A program made the translations under genes and the position numbers. Shown one piece after another: positions 17,293 through 25,777 of a stretch of 64,000 bases of DNA. The stretch lies in assembly GCF_026967925.1 (NCBI RefSeq), contig NZ_JAPVBI010000001.1, positions 868,001 to 932,000 of the forward strand, in the 5' to 3' direction. The notes beneath the pieces were generated by a model. It did no database searches and was not told the DNA's origin. It saw nothing but the letters and a program-made list of their open reading frames with translations. Numbering within the stretch: the first letter of the stretch is position 1; every line of letters begins with the position of its first letter. Source of the DNA: Modestobacter sp. VKM Ac-2985. Its GTDB lineage: Bacteria; Actinomycetota; Actinomycetes; Mycobacteriales; Geodermatophilaceae.

Positions 17293-19011
17293 GTGAAGTT
17301 GAGCAAGCGCACTTCCATGCTCATCGCAACCGGGCTCACCGGCGCGATGGCGCTCTCGGCGTGCGGGGGTGGCAGCGAGGACGGCGACGGCGGCGAGGCC
17401 AGTGGCGGCTCGGGTCGCGTGGTCTTCGGTGAGTCGACCGACTTCCCGGAGAACCTCTACCCGAACATCGCCGCGGGCAACGCCACCTCGGTGGCCAACG
17501 TGCTGATCAAGGTGCTGCCCTCGGCCTACCAGGTCCAGCCCGACTTCACCGTCGAGTTCAACTCGGACCTCTTCACCGGCGAGCCGGCCCTCGAGGAGGT
17601 CGACGGCCAGCAGGTGAACACCTACGAGATCAACCCGGACGCGGTGTGGAGCGACGGCACCCCGATCACCGTGGAGGACTTCGAGTTCACCTGGCGGGCC
17701 AACCGCAGCGGTGACCCGGCCGACGGTGGCTGCCCCGCGGTGCTGTCGACCACCGGCTACGAGCTGATCGCCTCGGTGGAGCCCGGCGAGGACGAGAAGA
17801 CCGTCGTCGTGACCTACGAGACGCCCTTCGCCGACTGGCAGGGCAGCTTCGAGAACCTGCTCCCGGCTCACCTCATGGACGCCGACGACCCGGCCGCGGT
17901 CTGCGAGACGATCACCGAGGGGTGGCCGATCGCGGAGGGGCTGCCGGAGGGCATCTCCGGTGGCCCGTGGCAGGTGTCCAACATCGACGCCGGCGCGCAG
18001 GTCATCGTGCTCGAGCCGAACCCCGAGTGGTGGGGCGACGGGCCGGAGCTCGAGCAGCTGATCATCCAGAACATCGGCAACGACCCGACGACCGCCGTGC
18101 AGGGTCTGCAGAGCGGTGAGCTGGACGTGATCTACCCGCAGCCGCAGCTCGACCTGGTCGAGCAGATCCAGGCCCTGGAGCCGAACGTCGAGAGCGAGAT
18201 CAACTTCGGTCTCACCTTCGAGCACCTCGACCTCAACACCCAGGACCCGCACCTCGCGGACCCGCTGGTGCGCCAGGCCCTCGCCTACGCCCTGGACCGC
18301 CAGGAGATCGTGGACCAGACCGTCGGGCAGTTCTCCTCCGACGCCCAGGTGCTGAACAACCGGATCTGGCTGAACACCCAGCCGGAGTACGAGGACACCG
18401 CGCCGGAGCAGGTCAAGAGCCAGAACGTCGAGGAGGCCCGCGCGCTGCTGGAGCAGGCCGGCTACACCGCCGGTCCGGACGGCCTCTACACCCACCCCGA
18501 GCGTGGGCCGCTGGACATCCAGATCGACACCACGGAGAACAACCCGCTGCGGCAGACCACGATCGAGGTGATGATCCCGCAGCTGGCCGAGGCCGGGATC
18601 AACGCGTCGTTCAACGCCAACCCGGACATCTTCGCCGGTGCCGAGGCGCCGACCTCGCTGGAGGGTGGCGGCTTCCAGGCGGCGCTCTTCGCCTGGGTGG
18701 GCAACCCGTTCATCACCTCCTCGCAGTCGATCTACCAGACGCCGCAGGGTGACAACATCCAGCAGAACTACAGCCGGATCGGCAACCCCGAGATCGACGC
18801 GCTCTTCGCCGAGCTGGCCACCGAGCCGGACCGCGAGCGGCAGGCCGAGCTGGGCAACCAGATCGACGGCCTGCTCTGGGAGCAGATGGCCACCATCCCG
18901 CTCTACCAGAAGCCGACCTTCATCGCGCACCAGGCGAACGTCGAGGGTGTGCAGGACAACCCGACCGAGGCCGGTCCGCTGTGGAACTCGGAGACCTGGA
19001 CGATCGAGTGA
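17293..19011 (+). CDS. Peptide/nickel-type ABC transporter substrate-binding lipoprotein
   Basis: A 572-residue family-5 solute-binding protein. The signal peptide MKLSKRTSMLIATGLTGAMA ends in a lipobox LSACGGG, followed by an Asp/Gly linker. VVFGESTDFPENLYPN and the VRQALAYALDRQEIVDQTVG segment are the family signatures. It should sit lipid-anchored outside the membrane and deliver oligopeptides or similar ligands to the two permeases downstream. It is the first gene of a complete five-gene importer, followed by two strong hairpins before the first permease, a common way to keep binding protein levels above permease levels. Confidence 0.92.
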   Translation: MKLSKRTSMLIATGLTGAMALSACGGGSEDGDGGEASGGSGRVVFGESTDFPENLYPNIAAGNATSVANVLIKVLPSAYQVQPDFTVEFNSDLFTGEPALEEVDGQQVNTYEINPDAVWSDGTPITVEDFEFTWRANRSGDPADGGCPAVLSTTGYELIASVEPGEDEKTVVVTYETPFADWQGSFENLLPAHLMDADDPAAVCETITEGWPIAEGLPEGISGGPWQVSNIDAGAQVIVLEPNPEWWGDGPELEQLIIQNIGNDPTTAVQGLQSGELDVIYPQPQLDLVEQIQALEPNVESEINFGLTFEHLDLNTQDPHLADPLVRQALAYALDRQEIVDQTVGQFSSDAQVLNNRIWLNTQPEYEDTAPEQVKSQNVEEARALLEQAGYTAGPDGLYTHPERGPLDIQIDTTENNPLRQTTIEVMIPQLAEAGINASFNANPDIFAGAEAPTSLEGGGFQAALFAWVGNPFITSSQSIYQTPQGDNIQQNYSRIGNPEIDALFAELATEPDRERQAELGNQIDGLLWEQMATIPLYQKPTFIAHQANVEGVQDNPTEAGPLWNSETWTIE

Positions 19012-19063
19012 CGTCCAGCTCTGAGCTCGACCGCACCACCTGAGCACGACCGCACCACCCGGA

Positions 19064-19133
19064 CCGGCGCCGCCCTCGGCGGCGCCGGCCACCGGCTGCC
19101 GCGGCCCCCGGGAGACCGTTCCCGGGGGTCGCG
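19064..19133 (+). terminator. Two consecutive hairpins between binding protein and permease
   Basis: Hairpin 1 has perfect 11-bp arms (19064-19074 and 19078-19088). Hairpin 2 has 14-bp arms (19100-19113 and 19120-19133) with one G-U pair. They likely act as a partial terminator or 3' stabiliser for the binding-protein transcript. Confidence 0.6.
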
Positions 19134-19231
19134 GTGCGTCCGGGCCCAGCACGACCTGCACGGGTCCGGCGAAGGCACGCTGAACTGGTCGTTCGACCGG
19201 ACGGCTTCCGCTCTCGGCGTAAGGTCACCAC

Positions 19232-20221
19232 ATGTTCTTCTTCACGATCCGGCGTCTGCTCGCGTCGGTCCTCGTGTTGCTGGTCAGCTCGTTCCTGGTG
19301 TTCGCGTTGTGTGCGGCGAGCTTCGACCCGCTGGAGCGGTACTACACGCAGAACCCCCGGCCGCCGGAGTCGTTCTTCAACAACCTCCGCGAGACGCTGG
19401 GCCTGAACGACAACTTCTTCGTCCGGTACTGGCGCTGGCTCTCCGGGGTCCTCACCGGCGACTTCGGCGAGACGATCAACGGCACGCCGGTCGTCGACCA
19501 GCTCTTCCCCCGGATGCTGGTCACCGGGCGGATGATCATCGGCGCGATCGTGATCGCCGTCCTGCTGGCGATCATCGTGGGGGTCATCGGTGCCGTGCGG
19601 CAGTACAAGGCGTCGGACTACACCTTCACGTTCATCGCCTACATCCTGATCGCCCTGCCGACCTTCTGGTTCGCCGCGCTGCTGAAGGAGTACGTCGCCG
19701 GGGGGGTCAACGACCTGTTCGGGCAACAGGTGCTCTACACGCTGGGTGAGGAGACACCGGGGTTGTCGCTGTACGCCTCCGGCTGGGAACTCTGGTCCGA
19801 CCGGCTCGGGCACCTGGTGCTGCCCACGATCAGCCTGGCTGCGCTGTCCTTCGCCGCCTGGAGCCGGTTCCAGCGCGCGGCCATGCTGGACGTGCTGGGG
19901 TCGGACTACATCCGACTGGCCCGGGCCAAGGGGCTCACCTACCGCCGCACCGTGGTCAAGCACGGGCTGCGCAACGCGCTGATCCCGCTGACCACGGTGG
20001 TCGCGCTGGGCATCGGCACGCTGTTCGGCGGCGCGGTCATCACCGAGACGGTCTTCGTCTGGCACGGCATGGGCGAGTACCTGATCAGCAACGGCATCCG
20101 CCAGGAGGACATCAACGTGGTGCTGGGCTGGCTGCTGGTCAGCGCCGTGTTCATCGTCGTCTTCAACCTGGTCGCCGACCTCCTGTACGCGGTGCTCGAC
20201 CCGCGCATCCGGCTGTCCTGA
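19232..20221 (+). CDS. Peptide-type ABC transporter permease (DppB-like)
   Basis: A 329-residue inner-membrane permease with about six helices. The N-terminal FFFTIRRLLASVLVLLVSSFLVF and the EAA loop (DYIRLARAKGLTYRRTVVKHGLRNALIPL) are typical of DppB/OppB proteins. The loop contacts the ATPases. It pairs with the next permease, 27 nt downstream, to form the transmembrane channel of the importer. ATG at 19232 is the natural start since the transmembrane segment begins immediately. Confidence 0.93.
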   Translation: MFFFTIRRLLASVLVLLVSSFLVFALCAASFDPLERYYTQNPRPPESFFNNLRETLGLNDNFFVRYWRWLSGVLTGDFGETINGTPVVDQLFPRMLVTGRMIIGAIVIAVLLAIIVGVIGAVRQYKASDYTFTFIAYILIALPTFWFAALLKEYVAGGVNDLFGQQVLYTLGEETPGLSLYASGWELWSDRLGHLVLPTISLAALSFAAWSRFQRAAMLDVLGSDYIRLARAKGLTYRRTVVKHGLRNALIPLTTVVALGIGTLFGGAVITETVFVWHGMGEYLISNGIRQEDINVVLGWLLVSAVFIVVFNLVADLLYAVLDPRIRLS

Positions 20222-20248
20222 CCCGGCCCCGCGAGAAGGAACGAGCCC

Positions 20249-21205
20249 ATGGCCACCACTCAGACCACCACCGGACCCGTGGTCCCCGCGACACCCGGCA
20301 CCCCCGAGGGCGGCGGCGTCGAACGCGAGTTCACCGTCAAGGCGCGCAGCCAGCGCCAGCAGATCTTCGGCCGCTTCCTGCGCAACCCGGTGGGCATGAC
20401 CGGGCTGGTCATCTTCCTGCTGCTGTTGGTGTTCGGGTTCCTGGGCCCGCTGGTCACCGGGGTCGACTACGCCGACCAGGACAGCGGCTTCCAGTCGGTC
20501 CCCCCGGGCACCGCGGGCTATCTGCTGGGCAGCGATGCGATCGGCCGTGACCTGATGGCCGGGATCATGACCGGCGTCCAGCGCTCGCTGTTCATCGTGC
20601 TGCTCTTCGTCGCCATCGCGCTCCCGCTCGGCCTGCTGGTCGGGGCGCTGGCCGGGTACTTCGGCAAGTGGGTCGACAGCGTCCTGATGCGGCTGGTCGA
20701 CCTGATCCTCACCGTGCCGCTGCTGGTCGTGCTGATCGTCGTGGCCAGCAACTTCCCGGGCTCGCGCACCCCGCTGGGCGTCGGCATCATCCTCGGCCTC
20801 TTCGGCTGGCTGGACCTCGCGCGGATCGTGCGCAGCCAGTTCCTCTCCCTGCGGGAGAAGGAGTACGTGGAGGCCGCGCACGCGATGGGCGCCTCCAACG
20901 GGCGGATCATCTTCAAGCACCTGATCCCCAACGCGCTGGGGTCGCTGATCGTCTGGACGACGCTGGCCGCCGCCACCGCGATCATCCTCGAGGCCTCCCT
21001 GACCTACCTGGGCTTCGGCGTCAACGGTGCCAACCAGACCTCGCTGGGGCGGCTGGTGTCCGACGGTGTGCAGGCGGCGAGCACCCGCCCCTGGCTCTTC
21101 TACTTCCCCGGCATCACCCTGCTGATCATCGTGCTGTCGATCAACCTGATCGGCGACGGGATCCGGGATGCCTTCGACCCGAGCAACCGCCGCGTGCGGG
21201 CCTGA
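20249..21205 (+). CDS. Peptide-type ABC transporter permease (DppC-like)
   Basis: A 318-residue permease. A hydrophilic N-terminal 45 residues precede [25 protein letters not shown], the usual DppC start. [11 protein letters not shown]-like motif appears as [23 protein letters not shown], and the EAA loop is [30 protein letters not shown] good Shine-Dalgarno (AGAAGGA) precedes the ATG. Partner of the DppB-like subunit. Confidence 0.93.
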   Translation: MATTQTTTGPVVPATPGTPEGGGVEREFTVKARSQRQQIFGRFLRNPVGMTGLVIFLLLLVFGFLGPLVTGVDYADQDSGFQSVPPGTAGYLLGSDAIGRDLMAGIMTGVQRSLFIVLLFVAIALPLGLLVGALAGYFGKWVDSVLMRLVDLILTVPLLVVLIVVASNFPGSRTPLGVGIILGLFGWLDLARIVRSQFLSLREKEYVEAAHAMGASNGRIIFKHLIPNALGSLIVWTTLAAATAIILEASLTYLGFGVNGANQTSLGRLVSDGVQAASTRPWLFYFPGITLLIIVLSINLIGDGIRDAFDPSNRRVRA

Positions 21206-21213
21206 GGAGCTCC

Positions 21214-22512
21214 ATGTCCACGATCGGGACCACGGGCCCCGCCATGTCCGGTGCCACCTCCACGGGGGCCATGAGCCAGGGCCGGACCACCAGCCTCCCC
21301 GGCTTCGACCCCAGTGCGCCGCTGCTGGAGGTCACCGACCTCAACGTCCGCTTCCCCACCGAGGACGGCCTGGTGCACGCCGTCCGCGGCGTGGACTACA
21401 GCCTGCGCTCCGGTGAGGTGCTGGGCATCGTCGGCGAGTCCGGCTCCGGCAAGTCGGTGACGTCGCTGGCGGTGATGGGCCTGCTGCCCGGTTCGGCGCG
21501 GGTCACCGGATCGATCAGGTACCGCGGCCAGGAGCTGCTGGGGCAGAGCGACCGGAGCATGTCGCGGATCCGCGGCAAGGGCGTCTCGATGATCTTCCAG
21601 GACCCGATGACGTCGCTGGACCCGGTCTACAAGGTCGGGGCGCAGATCGAGGAGACGCTGCGCATCCACGACAAGGCGCTCTCGTCCAAGGCGGCGGGGG
21701 CGCGCGCCGTCGAGCTGCTGGAGCTGGTCGGCATCCCGAACGCCGGCGACCGCGTGGACGCCTACCCGCACGAGTTCTCCGGCGGCATGCGCCAGCGGGT
21801 GGTCATCGCGATCGCGATGGCGAACCAGCCCGAGGTCATCATCGCCGACGAGCCGACGACGGCCCTGGACGTCACCGTCCAGGCGCAGATCCTGGAGGTG
21901 CTGCAGACCGCCCTCCAGGAGACCGGCGCCGCGATGGTCATGATCACCCACGACCTGGGCGTCGTCGCCGGGATCGCCGACCGGGTCCTGGTCATGTACG
22001 CCGGCCGGCCGGTGGAGATCGGCAGCGTCGAGGACATCTACTACGAGCCCCGGATGCCCTACACGCTGGGGCTGCTGGGCTCGCTGCCCCGGCTGGACTC
22101 CACCAGCCGCGAGCGGCTCACCCCGATCAAGGGCGCGCCGCCCTCGGTGGTCAACATGCCGCCCGGCTGCCCCTTCGCCCCGCGCTGCCCGCTGCACATC
22201 GCCGAGTGCGACGAGGCGGAGCCCGAGCGGTTCCAGGTCGGGCCCGGTCACACGGCCGCCTGCATCCGCACCGAACAGGTCGCCGCCGCCCACGGGCGGG
22301 CCGCCGACATCTTCAGCGAGTCCGCGGACGACGCAGACCTGTCGGCGGACCGCACCCCGGCGGGCGTCGCCCTCGCCCAGGACGACCTGGACGACGACGG
22401 TCCCGCCGTCCCGCCCGGCGACCAGACCTCGCCCCGGGCCGGGCTCGCTGACGCCGGCACGCAGAGCGTCGTGAGCTCCCCGCCACGCCCCACGAACGGA
22501 GACCGGGCATGA
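21214..22512 (+). CDS. Peptide-type ABC transporter ATP-binding protein (DppD-like)
   Basis: A 432-residue ATPase. Walker A is GESGSGKS, signature is FSGGMRQR, Walker B is VIIADEP, and a DppD/OppF-type C-terminal cysteine cluster ([19 protein letters not shown]) follows. It is about 90 residues longer than usual: a Ser/Thr/Gly N-terminal extension of roughly 35 residues and an acidic, probably disordered C-terminal tail of about 60. ATG at 21214 has GAGGAG just upstream; the frame is open further back but only as antisense-like sequence inside the permease gene. Its end overlaps the next ATPase by 4 nt. Confidence 0.92.
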   Translation: MSTIGTTGPAMSGATSTGAMSQGRTTSLPGFDPSAPLLEVTDLNVRFPTEDGLVHAVRGVDYSLRSGEVLGIVGESGSGKSVTSLAVMGLLPGSARVTGSIRYRGQELLGQSDRSMSRIRGKGVSMIFQDPMTSLDPVYKVGAQIEETLRIHDKALSSKAAGARAVELLELVGIPNAGDRVDAYPHEFSGGMRQRVVIAIAMANQPEVIIADEPTTALDVTVQAQILEVLQTALQETGAAMVMITHDLGVVAGIADRVLVMYAGRPVEIGSVEDIYYEPRMPYTLGLLGSLPRLDSTSRERLTPIKGAPPSVVNMPPGCPFAPRCPLHIAECDEAEPERFQVGPGHTAACIRTEQVAAAHGRAADIFSESADDADLSADRTPAGVALAQDDLDDDGPAVPPGDQTSPRAGLADAGTQSVVSSPPRPTNGDRA

Positions 22513-23573
22513 CCGCCCCCACCACCCAGCGGCCTGCCGGCGGCGCACCCGACCGCGGGGAGCCGATCCTGTCGGTGCGTGGCCTGGAGAAGCACTTCCC
22601 GATCAAGGGCGGTGGCCTGGTCAAGCGGACCGTCGGCGCCGTGCAGGCGGTCGACGGCGTCGACCTCGACCTCTACCCCGGTGAGGTGCTCGGTCTGGTC
22701 GGGGAGTCCGGCTGCGGCAAGTCCACGACCGGGCGCGCCATCCTCAACCTCCAGCCGGCCACCGCCGGCTCGGTGGTCTTCCAGGGGCGGGAGCTCGTCG
22801 GGCTCAACCGCAAGCAGATGCGCCCGCTGCGCCGGGACATCCAGCTGATCTTCCAGGACCCCTACGCCTCGCTGAACCCGCGGCTGCCCGTCTTCGACAT
22901 CGTCGCCGAGCCGATGGTCATCCACGGGCTCACCAAGGACCAGGGCGAGCTGCGCGCACGGGTGCGGGAGCTGGTGGAGACCGTCGGGCTGAACCCCGAG
23001 CACACCAACCGGTACCCGGCCGAGTTCTCCGGTGGGCAGCGGCAGCGCATCGGCATCGCCCGGGCGCTCGCCCTGCAGCCCAAGGTGCTCGTCCTCGACG
23101 AGCCGGTGTCGGCGCTGGACGTCTCGATCCAGGCCGGCGTCATCAACCTGCTCGAGGACCTGAAGAACGACCTCGGGCTCAGCTACCTGTTCATCGCCCA
23201 CGACCTGTCGGTGGTCCGGCACATCTCCGACCGGGTCGCGGTCATGTACCTGGGGCGGATCATCGAGATCGCCGACCAGGAGGAGCTGTTCAGCCGGCCG
23301 GCACACCCCTACACGCAGGCCCTGCTGTCGGCGATCCCGCTGCCCGACCCGCGCCGCGAGCGCGCCCGCCAGCGGATCATCATCAGCGGCGACGTCCCGA
23401 GCCCGGCCAACCCGCCCTCGGGCTGCCGGTTCCGCACCCGCTGCCAGAAGTTCGCCAACGAGCTGACCGACGGCCGGCGCGAGCTGTGCCTGACCGTCGA
23501 CCCCAAGCTCGAGGACCGCGGCGCCGGCCACCTCAACGCCTGCCACTACGCCGAGGTCAAGTCGGTGCTGTGA
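22509..23573 (+). CDS. Peptide-type ABC transporter ATP-binding protein (DppF-like)
   Basis: A 354-residue ATPase, last gene of the importer. Walker [10 protein letters not shown], signature [15 protein letters not shown], Walker [13 protein letters not shown], and the family's C-terminal cysteines ([14 protein letters not shown]) are present. The start overlaps the DppD-like stop (ATGA). Together with the other four genes it makes a complete importer energised by two different ATPases. Confidence 0.93.
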   Translation: MTAPTTQRPAGGAPDRGEPILSVRGLEKHFPIKGGGLVKRTVGAVQAVDGVDLDLYPGEVLGLVGESGCGKSTTGRAILNLQPATAGSVVFQGRELVGLNRKQMRPLRRDIQLIFQDPYASLNPRLPVFDIVAEPMVIHGLTKDQGELRARVRELVETVGLNPEHTNRYPAEFSGGQRQRIGIARALALQPKVLVLDEPVSALDVSIQAGVINLLEDLKNDLGLSYLFIAHDLSVVRHISDRVAVMYLGRIIEIADQEELFSRPAHPYTQALLSAIPLPDPRRERARQRIIISGDVPSPANPPSGCRFRTRCQKFANELTDGRRELCLTVDPKLEDRGAGHLNACHYAEVKSVL

Positions 23574-23577
23574 CATG

Positions 23578-23680
23578 GCGATCCTGACGGATCGCAGCGC
23601 GGCCAGGTGCCGTCCCCGCTCTCGCTGAGCCGTTTCGTCGGATCCGAGCAGGACCCTCCGGGCCCGTGCTCGGATCCGAC
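23578..23680 (+). terminator. Terminator hairpins after the oligopeptide importer
   Basis: A small hairpin (7-bp arms, 23578-23584 and 23589-23595) is followed by a strong one with perfect 14-bp arms GTCGGATCCGAGCA (23637-23650) and its complement (23667-23680) around 16 nt. They separate the importer from mshB. Confidence 0.65.
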
Positions 23681-23741
23681 AGCCCTCCGGGCTCGGTGGG
23701 TGCGCGATGGCCGCCTTCCTGACTCCAGGAAGATGGGTCCT

Positions 23742-24638
23742 GTGACTGCCGCGCGCCGCGTGCTCTTCGTGCACGCCCATCCCGACGACGAGACGATCAA
23801 CAACGGGGCCACGATGGCCCGGTACGTCGCGGAGGGGGTGCAGGTCACCCTGCTCACCTGCACGCTGGGGGAGGAGGGCGAGGTGCTGGTGCCCGAGCTC
23901 GCCCAGCTCGCCGCCGACCAGGCCGACCAGCTCGGTGGGTACCGGATCGGTGAGCTGGCCGCGGCCATGGCGGCGCTCGGCGTCACCGACTGGCGGTTCC
24001 TCGGCGGGGCGGGCCGGTACCGCGACTCCGGGATGGTGGGGACGACAGCGAACGAGCACCCGCGCGCCTTCTGGCAGGCCGACCTGGACGAAGCGGTCGC
24101 GCACGCGGTCGCCGTCGTCCGTGAGGTGCGCCCGCAGGTGCTGGTCACCTACGACCAGGACGGCGGCTACGGCCACCCGGACCACATCCAGGCACACCGG
24201 GTCGCGATGGCCGCCGTCGCGGCGGCCGCCGACCCCGGTCACCGGGCCGACCTCGGGCCGGCCTGGCAGGTCGAGAAGGTCTACTGGAACGCCGTGCCCC
24301 GCTCGGTCGTGCAGCGGGGGATCGACGCGATGGCCGCCCTGGGGGAGGAGTCGCCGTTCGCCGCGCTGGGCGACCTGGACGAGGTGCCGTTCGCCGTCGC
24401 CGACGACGTCGTCACCACGGAGGTCGACGCCCGCGCCCACGCCGGGGCCAAGGAGGCGGCGATGCGCGCCCACCCGACCCAGATGACGGTGGACGGCCCG
24501 TTCTTCGCGCTGTCGAACAACCTGGGCCAGGAGGTGCTGGCCACCGAGCACTACCGGCTGGTGCGCGGGGAGCGGGGCCCGGCCGGGTCGGGCCCGCAGG
24601 GCTGGGAGGACGACCTGTTCGCCGGGCTGCCCGGGTGA
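23742..24638 (+). CDS. mshB: N-acetyl-1-D-myo-inositol-2-amino-2-deoxy-alpha-D-glucopyranoside deacetylase
   Basis: A 298-residue PIG-L family zinc deacetylase of mycothiol biosynthesis. The metal site is seen in [13 protein letters not shown] and [12 protein letters not shown]; length matches mycobacterial MshB (about 300). It removes acetate from GlcNAc-inositol before cysteine ligation by MshC. GTG at 23742 is preferred because AGGAAG lies 9 nt upstream; an ATG at 23733 would leave no spacing. The presence of mshB supports an actinobacterial host. The downstream membrane-protein gene overlaps by 4 nt. Confidence 0.92.
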   Translation: MTAARRVLFVHAHPDDETINNGATMARYVAEGVQVTLLTCTLGEEGEVLVPELAQLAADQADQLGGYRIGELAAAMAALGVTDWRFLGGAGRYRDSGMVGTTANEHPRAFWQADLDEAVAHAVAVVREVRPQVLVTYDQDGGYGHPDHIQAHRVAMAAVAAAADPGHRADLGPAWQVEKVYWNAVPRSVVQRGIDAMAALGEESPFAALGDLDEVPFAVADDVVTTEVDARAHAGAKEAAMRAHPTQMTVDGPFFALSNNLGQEVLATEHYRLVRGERGPAGSGPQGWEDDLFAGLPG

Positions 24639-25051
24639 GGCTGCTCCGGCTGCTGGGCTGGTCGGTCGTGGCGGTGGTCGTGTCCGCCTGGCTCGCGCTG
24701 GTCCAGGTGTTCTGGCTGCCCTGGCGGGTCGGCGGGGTCCCGGTGCCGATCTCCCTGCTCGTGGCCGTGGTCGGCAACCTGCTGCTGGTCGACGCGGCCC
24801 GCCGGCTGTCGGGCTCCCGGCTGGTGGCCGTCCTCCCGGCCGTGGTGTGGCTGGTCATCGTGCTGGCCGGCGCGACGCGGCGGCCGGAGGGCGACCTCCT
24901 GCTGGCCGGCGGCAACGCCGTCACCCAGGCGACCACCCTCGGGTTCCTGCTGGTCGGGGTGGTCGCCGCGGCGTTCGCCGTCGGCCGGGCGCTGGGCGCC
25001 CCGCCGGTCAGGCCGGCCGGTGCCGGTAGTGGTAGCGGTGGTGCTCGATGA
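24635..25051 (+). CDS. Small membrane protein linked to mshB
   Basis: A 138-residue protein with four predicted hydrophobic segments ([50 protein letters not shown] and [14 protein letters not shown]) and a Gly/Ser-rich tail. It has no recognised catalytic motif and resembles uncharacterised membrane proteins (DUF6113-like) that follow mshB in other actinobacteria. The GTG start overlaps the mshB stop. Its 3' end overlaps the convergent GNAT gene by 44 nt. Confidence 0.75.
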   Translation: MRLLRLLGWSVVAVVVSAWLALVQVFWLPWRVGGVPVPISLLVAVVGNLLLVDAARRLSGSRLVAVLPAVVWLVIVLAGATRRPEGDLLLAGGNAVTQATTLGFLLVGVVAAAFAVGRALGAPPVRPAGAGSGSGGAR

Positions 25052-25760
25052 ACCCCGCCTGCCGGTAGAGCGCCCGCGCTGCGGCGTTCCCCGCGGTGAC
25101 CTGCAGGTAGGTGGAGTGCGCGCCGCGCTCGGCACCCCAGCGGCCCAGCGCCGCCATCACGGCGGTCGCCAGCCCGCGGCGTCGGTGCCCCTCGGTGACG
25201 GTCACCGCGGTGACGCCCAGCCAGCCGTCGGTCAGCGCACCGCGGCCGACCGCCGCCAGCGGAGCCGGCGCCGGCTCCAGCCGCACCGACGCGAAGACGA
25301 CGTCCGCGGCGGAGGTCAGCACCTGGCGGGCGACCGGCGGCAGCGCTGCCCCGCGGTGCCGGTACCCGGCCAGCCAGGCGTCGTCCGGCGTGGGGGAGAG
25401 GTCGACCGGGACGGCGGGCTCGGCCGGTCGGCCGACCGGTGCGGTGAGCACCAGCACGTCCTCGTCCCGGGCCCAGCCGGCCGCGTCGAAGGCGGCGTCG
25501 GCGCGCCGGGACTGGACGCCGGGCAGCTGGGCGGCCGGCCGGAGCCCCCGGTCGTCGTACCAGCGGGCGACGGCGGCGAGCGCCTCGGGCAGCGGCACCC
25601 CGGGGTCACCGACGACCAGGGCCGAGTTGGCCCGCCCGGTGAACCCGCCGCCGGCACGCAGCAGCCAGTCGCCCAGCCGCTCCTCCTCCAGGGCCTGCCA
25701 GCCACGCGCAGCGAGCAGTTCCAGCTCCGGTACCCCCAGGGGTGAGCGCCTCTGTCCCAT
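25008..25760 (-). CDS. GNAT-family N-acetyltransferase (cg3035/Rv0428c-like)
   Basis: A 250-residue protein. The C-terminal half holds a GNAT domain with the acetyl-CoA loop VTEGHRRRGLATAVMAALGRWG and the closing [29 protein letters not shown]. The N-terminal half (ELLAARGWQALEEERLGDWLLRAGGGFTGRANS) is characteristic of the actinobacterial Rv0428c group, sometimes labelled N-acetylglutamate synthase. The substrate is not established by sequence. ATG at 25760 has no room for a long leader from the upstream GGDEF-EAL gene (17 nt), so the two are probably co-transcribed. A longer open frame upstream is an antisense artefact of that gene. Confidence 0.82.
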   Translation of the reverse strand: MGQRRSPLGVPELELLAARGWQALEEERLGDWLLRAGGGFTGRANSALVVGDPGVPLPEALAAVARWYDDRGLRPAAQLPGVQSRRADAAFDAAGWARDEDVLVLTAPVGRPAEPAVPVDLSPTPDDAWLAGYRHRGAALPPVARQVLTSAADVVFASVRLEPAPAPLAAVGRGALTDGWLGVTAVTVTEGHRRRGLATAVMAALGRWGAERGAHSTYLQVTAGNAAARALYRQAGFIEHHRYHYRHRPA

Positions 25761-25777
25761 GGCTCGATCCTGCGGTC

